A DNA stretch of 22,244 nucleotides. Source: AWTP1-13 sp035253505. Lineage in GTDB: Bacteria > Pseudomonadota > Alphaproteobacteria > Rhizobiales > Hyphomicrobiaceae. The notes below the pieces were generated by a model. That model was given only the letters and a program-made list of their open reading frames with translations. It did no database searches and was not told the origin of the DNA. The stretch lies in contig DATFCC010000144.1 of the NCBI GenBank assembly GCA_035253505.1, forward strand, positions 1-22,244. The letters run 5' to 3'. The stretch's first letter is position 1; the number at the start of each line of letters is the position of its first letter. A program made the position numbers and the translations under genes. Of this stretch, positions 1 through 6,677 are shown one piece after another.

Positions 1-748
1 GGCCCTGGCACTGACCGCGGCGTTGACGGCTCTGGGTGCCTCGGCCCGGGCCATGGAGCAGCGCGCCGAGTTCAAGGTCAGCATGTCCAGCAACCGGCCG
101 GACACCATGGTCATGAGCTGGAACGGACCCATCGCGGCCCCCATGGCCAACCAGATCCGGGACGCCTTCGAGAGCCGCAGGCAGCAGGCCAAGCGCGTTC
201 TGTTTCGCATCTCCTCGCATGGGGGGTCGGTCGCCGAGGGCGAGCGCGTGATCGACGTGCTCCGGCAGATCAGGACCACCCACCTGCTCGAGACCACCGT
301 CACGCAGGGCGACGTGTGCGCCTCCATGTGCGTGTTCATCTACCTGCAGGGCCAGAAGCGCTTCGGTGCCCTTACCAGCAGCTGGCTGTTCCACGAGGTC
401 TCGCATATGGACCCCGTCACCAAGCAGCCCACCAAGCTCGACCGCGCAGCCTGGGAGCGCCTGGTCGACAAGTATTTCCCGCCGGCCGGCGTCTCCAGCT
501 CGTGGATCGCCGATCTGAAGCCACGCACGATCGGCTCCGACTACTGGCAGACCGGCGCCGACCTCATCAACGCCAGCTCCGGCATCATCCACCAGTCCCT
601 GGCCAACCAGACGACGCGCGTGCTGGCTCCGGGTGCCCGTCCCAAGGAGGCCGTCAGCGCCCAGCCCCCGCCTCCGACGCCGCCATCGGCTGAATGCCGC
701 AAGTACTCGCCCAACATCGGCTCGATGGTGACGGTCCCCTGCCTGTGA
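1..748 (+). CDS. Secreted ClpP-fold (serine protease-like) protein, 5' partial
   Basis: The frame is open from base 2, so the gene starts left of the window. The visible N-terminus is an Ala/Leu-rich stretch ending in an A-x-A type site (LGASARA, about bases 32-52), which fits the end of a signal peptide. The TTG at 23 is unlikely to be the true start. The mature part resembles the ClpP/crotonase fold. It has a glycine-rich SSHGGSVAEGERV segment (about bases 224-262), like the ClpP oxyanion loop, then GDVCASMCVFIY, where the serine near base 323 sits like the ClpP nucleophile. A histidine follows in SSWLFHEV (near base 392). The third catalytic residue is not clear. The C-terminus has a proline-rich linker and a short tail with two cysteines. 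Substrate and role are unknown. Such proteins are often annotated as hypothetical or ATP-dependent Clp protease-like, but an envelope location excludes a normal Clp ATPase partner. Confidence 0.8.
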   Translation, partial: ALALTAALTALGASARAMEQRAEFKVSMSSNRPDTMVMSWNGPIAAPMANQIRDAFESRRQQAKRVLFRISSHGGSVAEGERVIDVLRQIRTTHLLETTVTQGDVCASMCVFIYLQGQKRFGALTSSWLFHEVSHMDPVTKQPTKLDRAAWERLVDKYFPPAGVSSSWIADLKPRTIGSDYWQTGADLINASSGIIHQSLANQTTRVLAPGARPKEAVSAQPPPPTPPSAECRKYSPNIGSMVTVPCL

Positions 749-756
749 GCCGCGCA

Positions 757-788
757 CGCGCCCTTGCACGCAAGAGCGCGTTTCCGTT
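757..788 (+). terminator. Putative intrinsic terminator after the ClpP-like gene
   Basis: Bases 757-766 pair with 771-780 around the loop CACG, with one C-A mismatch (CGCGC-C-CTTG against CAAG-A-GCGCG). A moderately T-rich tail (TTTCCGTT) follows. It starts 9 bases after the stop of the plus-strand gene. The next gene converges on it, and the hairpin has no T tract in the minus direction. Confidence 0.5.
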
Positions 789-798
789 CGCCCGCGGC

Positions 799-1971
799 CT
801 AGGATGCCTTGGCGCCCTTGAACGCCGGCATCACCTCCTTGGCGAAGCGCTCGAGCTGCTCCAGGGCGACCTTTTCCGGCACCCCCACGGAGAGGCTGAC
901 GGAGATGCGATCGAGCGCGGGATACTTCTTCTCCAGCGCCTTCAAGTGCCCGATCACGTCGTCGGCATTGCCGCACAGGAACCCGCCGGCCTTCACCGCG
1001 TCCTCGATGCGCGGCAGCTTGGCGGCGGGCGCCTTCTTGGGGTCGCGCATGATCTCGATCTGCTCCTCGGTAAGCGCGCGCACCAGGCGCAGCTCGCCGA
1101 ACATCTTCATGTTCTCCTCGTAGTACTTCGCCGCCTCCTTCATGCCCTGCTCGCGGCTGTCGGCCATGTAGAAGTGGAAGCCGAAGCACAGCCGCTCGCC
1201 AAGCTCGATCTCCTTGCCGATCCTGGCGTGGGCCGCCTGCCAGTCGACCACGACCTTGTGCATGGCGCCGCCCTCGGCCGAACCGCCGCCGACCATGCCC
1301 TGGATGCCGTGCTTGGCCATGAAGTCGAGCGCCCGCGACGAACCGCCCTGAATCGGCTGCCAGCATTCCACCGGCAGGCGGAACGGACGCGGCACGAGCG
1401 TCAGCTCTTTCAGCGTATAGCCGCGATAGGGCACCTCCGGCGGCAGCGTGTAGTGCTTGCCCTTGTGCGAGAAAGCCTCCTCGTTGAAGGACTTGAAGAT
1501 GATGTCGACCTGCTCCTCGAACAGCTCGCGATTTGCCTCCTGGTCGATCAGCGGCGCGCCGAACGTCTCCACCTCGCGCGTGTGGTAGCCGCGGCCGACG
1601 CCGAACACGACGCGCCCGCCCGTCAGAATGTCGGCGACTGCGTAGTCCTCGGCCAGGCGCAGCGGATGCCACATCGGCGTGATGTTGAAGCCGCAGCCGA
1701 TTTTGATGTTCTTGGTGCGGTGGGCGAGATGCACCGCCATCATCAGGTTGTTGGGAATGCACTCGGTGCCTTCGCGCTGGAAGTGGTGCTCGGCCATCCA
1801 GAAGCAGTTGTAGCCCAGCCCGTCCATCAGCTTGGCCATGTTCTCGGCCTTGCTGAGCGCGGTGGCGAGATGCGCGTTGGGATAGCGGCGCGCGTTGATG
1901 GGCGTGCCGCCGTAGCCGACGTTGTCGAGGTCGGCGTGACCCGCGAACAGGCTGTCGAACTTGGAAATCAT
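799..1971 (-). CDS. LLM-class flavin-dependent oxidoreductase (luciferase-like monooxygenase)
   Basis: The product is a 390-residue protein of the bacterial luciferase superfamily, whose TIM-barrel enzymes use reduced flavin (FMN or F420) to oxidise small organic substrates. Family features are visible: NMAKLMDGLGYNCFWMAEHHF near residues 44-64, the IGCGFNITPMWHPLRLAED strand-helix, and DILTGGRVVFGVGRGYH after it. The length is normal for the family. A strong GGGAGG lies 6 bases before the ATG and fixes the start. The substrate cannot be read from sequence; alkane, aromatic or xenobiotic oxidation are all possible. The gene stands alone: it converges with the gene on its downstream side, and the MFS gene upstream ends 164 bases away on the same strand. 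Cytoplasmic, no signal peptide. Confidence 0.9.
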   Translation of the reverse strand: MISKFDSLFAGHADLDNVGYGGTPINARRYPNAHLATALSKAENMAKLMDGLGYNCFWMAEHHFQREGTECIPNNLMMAVHLAHRTKNIKIGCGFNITPMWHPLRLAEDYAVADILTGGRVVFGVGRGYHTREVETFGAPLIDQEANRELFEEQVDIIFKSFNEEAFSHKGKHYTLPPEVPYRGYTLKELTLVPRPFRLPVECWQPIQGGSSRALDFMAKHGIQGMVGGGSAEGGAMHKVVVDWQAAHARIGKEIELGERLCFGFHFYMADSREQGMKEAAKYYEENMKMFGELRLVRALTEEQIEIMRDPKKAPAAKLPRIEDAVKAGGFLCGNADDVIGHLKALEKKYPALDRISVSLSVGVPEKVALEQLERFAKEVMPAFKGAKAS

Positions 1972-2135
1972 CGTGATCCTCCCGGCCCGGCTCTCGGCTT
2001 ATCATGTCGGCGCCATTGTGCATCGGGCGCCGTCGCGTGACGACTTCGCTGTCGCCTCAACGCCGTCGCCTGCCGCATGGGCGCAAGGCAACGGGCGCAG
2101 AGCCCGCGCGGCGCCGCCCGTCCGCCGGGCGCAGG

Positions 2136-3563
2136 TCAGCCGCCGCCCGCTGATCCCGCTTGCGCGCGCTGCGCTTCGCGCGAGGGCAGGCGGCGTCCGG
2201 ACATCTCGTCGCCCGCGTCGGCCGGCAGACGCAGCATCATGAGCGCCGACGTCATCGACATCAGGCCGACCACGACGAACGCGGTGGCGAAGTCGCTCGT
2301 CTCGGGCACGGCGTGTCCTCGCATCCACTCGGACGCCTCCACCGCCATTGCCCCGACCGCCACGCCGAGGCTGACGGATACCTGCTGGCCGACGCTCGCC
2401 ATTCCGGTGGCCGAGCCCACCTGCCGCGTCTCGACCTCGGCGTAGGTGATGGCCGAGAGGCTGGTGAACTGCAGGGAGCGCAGAAAGCCGCCGACCAACA
2501 GCACGAGCGTGATCAGCAAATGCGGCGTCGCGGGCGTGAAGAGCGCGCTCGCCAGCAGCACCGCGGAGGCCAGCACGCCATTGACGATCAACAGCCGCCG
2601 GAAGCCGAACCTGTGCAGGAAACCGCGCGCGAGCGGCTTCACCGCCAGGGCGCCGAGCGCGCCCGAGAACGTGATGAGCCCCGAGCTCAAGGCATCAAGC
2701 CCAAACCCGAGCTGCAGCATCAGTGGCAGCAGGAATGCGCTGGCACCGACACCGAACCGGAAGAACAGCGCGCCGATGATGCCCGCCTCGAAGGTTCTCA
2801 GCCGCAACAGGCGTACATCCAGCAGCGGACGCGCAATGGCGAGCGCGTGGCGCCAGTAGAGCGTCAGCGCGATGGCGCCGGCCGCGATGCACAGCGCCGA
2901 CACCTCCGGCGGAGCGATGCGCCTGCCGAGCGTGGCAGCACCCAGGATCAGGCCGCCGAAGCCCGTGGCCAGCAGGAGGAAGCCCTTGATGTCGAGCGGC
3001 GGCGTTTCTTCGCGGATCTCCGGGATGAAGAGCGTCGCCAGCACGATGCCGAGCACGCCGATCGGGATGTTGACGAGGAAGATCCACCGCCAGTCAGCAT
3101 AGGTGACGATGAGCCCGCCGAGCGGCGGCCCCAGCATCGGCCCGATCAGGGCCGGCATGGCGATGAAGGAGAGTGCCCGCACCAGCTCCGATTTGGGAGC
3201 GGTGCGGATCACCACCATGCGCCCGACAGGGACCATCATGGCACCACCCAGCCCCTGGGCGGCGCGCCAGAAGACGAACTGGCCGAGCGAGTTGGAGAAA
3301 GCGCAGCCGATCGAGGCCAGCATGAAGACCGCCAGCGCCAGGCGGAAGGTCGTGCACGAACCGATCCGGTCGGCGATCCAGCCGCTGACCGGAATGAACA
3401 CAGCGAGGCTCACGAGGTAGGCGGTGACGGCGAGCTTGAGGGAGATCGGATCGAGATCGAGGTCGCGGGCGATGGTGGGCAGGGCCGTCGCCAGGATCGT
3501 GGAATCGGTGTTCTCCATGAAGATGGCGGTGGCGACGACAAGCGAGACGACCGGCACCTGCAT
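2136..3563 (-). CDS. DHA2-type MFS multidrug exporter
   Basis: This is a 475-residue, strongly hydrophobic protein with the layout of a 14-helix proton-coupled exporter (EmrB/QacA, DHA2 group). Helix 1 carries the typical ENTDSTILATALP segment with a membrane aspartate at residue 20. Motif A appears as GWIADRIG (61-68), the motif C-like GPMLGPPLGG at 141-150, and the DHA2-typical WRWIFLVNIPIG at 158-169. The open frame continues upstream to 4040, but that part is a non-hydrophobic shadow of the neighbouring gene. I chose the ATG at 3563 because the hydrophobic helix begins right there and a GAGGGG lies 11 bases before it. It begins 8 bases after the ELM1-family stop codon, so the pair is probably one transcript. 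The exported compound is unknown. No dedicated membrane-fusion partner (EmrA-like) is visible nearby. Confidence 0.9.
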   Translation of the reverse strand: MQVPVVSLVVATAIFMENTDSTILATALPTIARDLDLDPISLKLAVTAYLVSLAVFIPVSGWIADRIGSCTTFRLALAVFMLASIGCAFSNSLGQFVFWRAAQGLGGAMMVPVGRMVVIRTAPKSELVRALSFIAMPALIGPMLGPPLGGLIVTYADWRWIFLVNIPIGVLGIVLATLFIPEIREETPPLDIKGFLLLATGFGGLILGAATLGRRIAPPEVSALCIAAGAIALTLYWRHALAIARPLLDVRLLRLRTFEAGIIGALFFRFGVGASAFLLPLMLQLGFGLDALSSGLITFSGALGALAVKPLARGFLHRFGFRRLLIVNGVLASAVLLASALFTPATPHLLITLVLLVGGFLRSLQFTSLSAITYAEVETRQVGSATGMASVGQQVSVSLGVAVGAMAVEASEWMRGHAVPETSDFATAFVVVGLMSMTSALMMLRLPADAGDEMSGRRLPSREAQRAQAGSAGGG

Positions 3564-3571
3564 GACGACAC

Positions 3572-4600
3572 TTACCCCTCGCCGGCCTCTGCGCGCCGCC
3601 CCGTGCCCAGCATCTGCCGCCGCCGCGACCAGCGCCGGGCAATCTCCGCAGCTATGACGTCCGCGGCAAGGAGCGGGCGATACGTCCACGCCTCGAGCCG
3701 CTCGAACCGCTCGGGCAATGGTCGCGTGGCGCCGTGGCGCCGCAAGGCTTCGTGAAAGCGGGCGAACTTGCGCGAGCCCCCTTCCGGCTCGAACACGTAG
3801 ATCGGTTTGCCGGTGACACAGGGCTCGCCCGTCATGTTGACGGAATCGGCCGGCACGATGAACGCGTCGGCATGAGCGAGAAATGCGGGATAGGGGTTGG
3901 CGCCGGTGCCGTCCCAGAGCACGCGGTGAGCGCGGCTGGTCGCCTGGCGCACCAGTGCCACCACTTGCAAGGGCGTTCGACGTGACGGTGTGATCATGAG
4001 GCCCGCACCTTGGTCCGCCAGCGCCCGCAGAGCGGCGCACAGGCGACCGAGGGCGGCATCCGTGTACTTGTAGTCGCCGTTGGGACCGCCGAGCAAGACT
4101 GCCACGCGCGGGCTCGGCAGGGCTGCGATGTCGGGCGGCACCGTCCGGCGGAGCTGCTGCAGGCGCTCGATCGTAAAGCTGTGCGGCGCTGTCAGAGTTG
4201 TGATCACGTTGGGCCCGCGCAGCGTGTCATGCTGCGGCACCCAGAACAGGTCCGCGGTTCTGAGCGGCACCTTCGGGTCCAGCAGGATGATCGTGTACGT
4301 GGCGGTGCCGGCGAGCCGCCTGAGGCGGCGAATGTAGGGTGTGGTCAGCCGCCCGATCGCGATGGCGAAGTCGGGCCAGGGCGGATGGAATTGACTCTGC
4401 GGAGTGCCGAAATGCTCGGCCGGGCTGACCGGAGCCCATGGCGCGAGCGCATGCCACAATCCCGTAGGGGCGATGGGCTTGACCTCGTAGTCGAGAGCCA
4501 ATGCATCGAACACGCCTCGCGACTGCGCGTCATTGCCGGCCTTGCCGTCGCTGATGATCCAGCCCGACCGGCCGGCGGTGCTCTCGGGCGCTTCGGCCAT
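3572..4600 (-). CDS. ELM1-family (DUF1022) protein, glycosyltransferase-like
   Basis: The 342-residue product matches the bacterial family named after plant mitochondrial fission protein ELM1. Diagnostic pieces are SDGKAGNDAQSRGV (residues 17-30) and LLGGPNGDYKYT in the middle. In the C-terminal half come the TPSRRTP loop and the ADAFIVPADSVNMTGE segment. The last two look like the nucleotide-sugar-binding half of a GT-B fold glycosyltransferase, but the bacterial function is not established. No signal peptide or membrane helix is evident. It is the first gene of a minus-strand pair with the MFS exporter and diverges from an Lrp/AsnC regulator across 105 bases. A weak GTGAGA precedes the ATG. 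The pairing suggests, without proving, that the two proteins serve one substrate or envelope process. Confidence 0.88.
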   Translation of the reverse strand: MAEAPESTAGRSGWIISDGKAGNDAQSRGVFDALALDYEVKPIAPTGLWHALAPWAPVSPAEHFGTPQSQFHPPWPDFAIAIGRLTTPYIRRLRRLAGTATYTIILLDPKVPLRTADLFWVPQHDTLRGPNVITTLTAPHSFTIERLQQLRRTVPPDIAALPSPRVAVLLGGPNGDYKYTDAALGRLCAALRALADQGAGLMITPSRRTPLQVVALVRQATSRAHRVLWDGTGANPYPAFLAHADAFIVPADSVNMTGEPCVTGKPIYVFEPEGGSRKFARFHEALRRHGATRPLPERFERLEAWTYRPLLAADVIAAEIARRWSRRRQMLGTGRRAEAGEG

Positions 4601-4614
4601 TTATTCTCACGAGG

Positions 4615-4638
4615 CTCCCGATTTCTGTCTCACGGGAG
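4615..4638. promoter_or_regulatory. Inverted repeat in the ELM1/Lrp divergent region
   Basis: CTCCCG at 4615-4620 and CGGGAG at 4633-4638 form perfect 6-base arms separated by 12 bases. The site lies 15-38 bases upstream of the ELM1-family start. It could be half of an operator or a leader hairpin that masks the ELM1 ribosome-binding region. There is no T tract for a terminator. Confidence 0.3.
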
Positions 4639-4651
4639 AAACAAAGTTGCT

Positions 4652-4666
4652 CAGAGGCGCCCTCTG
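4652..4666. promoter_or_regulatory. 15-bp dyad, candidate Lrp/AsnC operator
   Basis: CAGAGG-CGC-CCTCTG is a perfect 6-3-6 palindrome. It sits 39 bases before the start of the Lrp/AsnC gene and 52 bases from the divergent ELM1-family start. Lrp/AsnC proteins commonly bind roughly 15-bp imperfect dyads and repress their own promoter, so an autoregulatory operator controlling both directions is a reasonable inference. No binding evidence exists here. Confidence 0.4.
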
Positions 4667-4705
4667 GGACAGACTCGCGCGTGCCAACCGCGGAGTCTTA
4701 GTCCC

Positions 4706-5197
4706 ATGCGTGCCCGCCTCGATGCTACCGATTGGCGCATCCTGAAGGAACTGCAGGCCAACGGCCGTATCAGCAACGTCGACCTCGCCCGCAGGGTGGG
4801 AATTTCCCCGCCGCCCTGCTTGCGGCGTGTCCGCGCCCTCGAGCAGGCGGGCATGATCGCCGGCTATTTCGGCATGCTGGACGAGAAGAGCGTCGGCTTC
4901 GAGGTTATCGCCTTCGCCATGGTCGGCCTGCACAGCCAGGCCGAGACCGACCTGCGCACGTTCGAGAACCTGGTCCTGTCGTGGCCGCTGGTGCGCGAAT
5001 GCTACATGCTCTCGGGCGAAACCGACTTTCTTCTCAAATGCGTAGCCCCCGACCTGACATCGTTCCAGGATTTCGTGATCGACGAGCTGACGACCGCCGG
5101 CAATGTTGCCAGCGTCAAGACCACGCTGGTCATCCGCCGTGTCAAATTCGAGCCGGGCGTGCCGGTGGCCCTGGCCCGTGGGCGCCGTGCCCGATGA
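4706..5197 (+). CDS. Lrp/AsnC-family transcriptional regulator
   Basis: The 163-residue product has the standard Lrp layout. An N-terminal helix-turn-helix starts at LDATDWRILKELQANGR and continues through VDLARRVGISPPPCLRRVRAL, up to about residue 50. The RAM ligand-binding and oligomerisation domain follows (GYFGMLDEKSVGFEV, then SGETDFLLKCVAPD and the closing VIRRVKFEPGVPV). These regulators bind amino acids or related small molecules and act as dimers or octamers. The open frame extends far upstream, but the region before 4706 is antisense to the ELM1-family gene. The ATG at 4706 has a GGAG 10 bases before it and begins the family's usual N-terminus. The divergent ELM1-MFS pair is the most obvious target. 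The effector is unknown; an amino-acid or metabolite export role for the MFS protein would fit this family. Confidence 0.92.
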   Translation: MRARLDATDWRILKELQANGRISNVDLARRVGISPPPCLRRVRALEQAGMIAGYFGMLDEKSVGFEVIAFAMVGLHSQAETDLRTFENLVLSWPLVRECYMLSGETDFLLKCVAPDLTSFQDFVIDELTTAGNVASVKTTLVIRRVKFEPGVPVALARGRRAR

Positions 5198-5237
5198 GAC
5201 ACACAATTGTCACAGCTTCCGGCCTTGCGCACGCGGC

Positions 5238-5250
5238 GGTTGCGCCAACC
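5238..5250. promoter_or_regulatory. 13-bp dyad between the Lrp and ECF sigma genes
   Basis: GGTTG-CGC-CAACC is a perfect 5-3-5 dyad, 41 bases after the Lrp stop and 56 bases before the sigma factor start. It may be a regulator site or a short terminator hairpin; the following CTGAAATATT is AT-rich but not a T tract. Function is not determined. Confidence 0.25.
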
Positions 5251-5306
5251 CTGAAATATTCCTCATGGCGGCACGTTGTGTTGTCGACCCGCGGGGAGGC
5301 AGGCGC

Positions 5307-5849
5307 GTGACGGACGAGATCCGTAACCGGATGGTCGAGCTGTTGCCGCGTCTGAGGCGCTTTGCCGTGGGCCTGACCGGGGACGTCGACCAAGGCGACG
5401 ATCTGGTCCAGGAAACCTGCATGCGCGCCTTGTCACGGGTCGACCAATGGCAACCGGGAACACGGCTCGATAGCTGGATGTACCGCATAGCGCAAAATCT
5501 CTGGCTGGATCGCATGCGCGCTCGCAAGGTGCGGGGCGTCAAGGTCGACGTGGAGGCGGCAGAAGCGCTGTCGGGCCCCAATGGCCGCGATGTGGTGGAG
5601 AGCCGGCTGACGCTCGAAGCCGTCAACGCGGCCATGGCCTATCTGCCCGAGGACCAGCGCGTCCTCATCGCCCTCGTGTGCATCGACGGCCTTTCCTACA
5701 AGGAAGCAGCCGAGGTGACCCAGACCCCCATTGGCACGGTGATGAGCAGACTGGCGCGTGCGCGCCGCGAGCTGCATGCGCGCCTGGAAGGCCAACCGAG
5801 CGCGACCACGCCCCGTCCACAACCCGCAAAGCCGGGCACCCGCACATGA
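5307..5849 (+). CDS. ECF-type RNA polymerase sigma factor
   Basis: With the GTG start at 5307 the product is 180 residues, a normal ECF size. Region 2 is clear: GDDLVQETCMRAL at about 30-42, and W57-M58-YRIAQNLWLDRMR ending near 71. Region 4 runs from about 112 to 160 (YLPEDQRVLIALVCIDGLSY, then KEAAEVTQTPIGTVMSRLARARREL). No region 1 or 3 is present. A strong GGGGAGG lies 7 bases before the GTG. An ATG at 5265 in the same frame would add 14 residues without homology. The stop overlaps the anti-sigma start by four bases (ATGA), so synthesis of the two is coupled. The group is near the EcfG/RpoE-like alphaproteobacterial ECFs that use a membrane anti-sigma factor, but I cannot assign a subgroup. 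Confidence 0.93.
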   Translation: MTDEIRNRMVELLPRLRRFAVGLTGDVDQGDDLVQETCMRALSRVDQWQPGTRLDSWMYRIAQNLWLDRMRARKVRGVKVDVEAAEALSGPNGRDVVESRLTLEAVNAAMAYLPEDQRVLIALVCIDGLSYKEAAEVTQTPIGTVMSRLARARRELHARLEGQPSATTPRPQPAKPGTRT

Positions 5850-6631
5850 CCGACAACCACCGAGACGAGCAGATGTCAGACGACGTGATCATGATCTACG
5901 CCGATGGCGGCCTCACACCCGAGCAGCGCGAGGTCGTCAGGGAGGCGCTCTCGCGCGATCCGGAGTTGATGCAGCGGTACGAGAGCTTCGTGTTCACGCG
6001 CGCCATGGTCGCGCGGCCCTTCGATTCCGTCCTGTCCGCCCCCGTGCCGGACAAGCTGCTGCGCGTCCTGAAGGCGCCAGGGCTCGCACGGGCGCCGGGC
6101 GCTGGAGCAAGCGCATTCGCACGCTTCCTCGAAGCCTTCCGCATGCCGACCTTCTCCCTCGCCACCGCCATTCCCGCTCTCGTCGTCGCCGCAGGCCTCG
6201 GATGGGTGATCCACTACACAACACCCGTGCCGCCTGAGTCCGGGGGATTTGCCGCTTCCGGCGCGCTGCAGCAGGCGCTGGAATCGACACCGCGCGGGTC
6301 CTCCGCCCGCATCGCCGAGGGTGTCACCTTGCAGCCGACGTACACGTTTGCGACCGCGCGCGGCGCCTGGTGCCGGCAGTTCGAGGTCACGTACGCGCCT
6401 GCCCTGCGGTCGGAAGGGATGGCCTGCCGGAAAGCGGATGGAGCCTGGAACATCATCGCCCAAACCGATCCGGGGCCGCCCGCGGCAGCACCCGCGCCGG
6501 GCAAGTTCGCCCCCGCAGCCGGAGCGGATGATGGGCTCGACGCGCTCAGGGCCCGGATCAAGCAGGGCGACGTGCTCGACCGCAACGAGGAACAGCGCCT
6601 GATCGAGCAGCAGTGGAGCACGGGCAGGTAG
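5846..6631 (+). CDS. Membrane anti-sigma factor
   Basis: The 261-residue protein has a short cytoplasmic domain with the anti-sigma-like pattern DDVIMIYADGGLTPEQREVV at about 12-31, followed by SRDPELMQRYESF. One membrane helix lies at about 103-124 (FSLATAIPALVVAAGLGWVI). A periplasmic domain of about 135 residues follows, with two cysteines (in GAWCRQFEV and GMACRKADG) that could form a disulfide. There is no H-x3-C-x2-C zinc motif, so it is not a ZAS-type anti-sigma factor. It would hold the upstream ECF factor at the membrane until a periplasmic signal releases it. It overlaps the sigma gene by ATGA. The Ala/Pro-rich C-terminal linker and final charged helix are of unknown role. Confidence 0.88.
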   Translation: MTDNHRDEQMSDDVIMIYADGGLTPEQREVVREALSRDPELMQRYESFVFTRAMVARPFDSVLSAPVPDKLLRVLKAPGLARAPGAGASAFARFLEAFRMPTFSLATAIPALVVAAGLGWVIHYTTPVPPESGGFAASGALQQALESTPRGSSARIAEGVTLQPTYTFATARGAWCRQFEVTYAPALRSEGMACRKADGAWNIIAQTDPGPPAAAPAPGKFAPAAGADDGLDALRARIKQGDVLDRNEEQRLIEQQWSTGR

Positions 6632-6677
6632 GTCCCCGGTCCCAAGTCCGCCGGAGCCGCCGCGCCTGTCCGTACAT

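Noticed and set aside
694..2040. 448-codon open frame on the plus strand opposite the luciferase-like gene
   Set aside because: Its translation is rich in Arg, His, Leu and Ala without domain character, and it lies antisense to a clear LLM-family gene with a strong ribosome-binding site. Long antisense frames are common in GC-rich genes.
2160..3755. 531-codon plus-strand frame opposite the MFS exporter
   Set aside because: The translation is almost entirely charged residues and Gln, the mirror image of hydrophobic transporter codons.
3564..4040. 159-residue N-terminal extension of the MFS exporter
   Set aside because: It overlaps the ELM1-family gene in another frame and is Arg/Ala/His-rich without helices. 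The transporter's first helix begins right at the ATG 3563.
6632..6677. Terminator between the convergent anti-sigma and S8 protease genes
   Set aside because: I found no stable hairpin with a T tract in these 46 bases on either strand.
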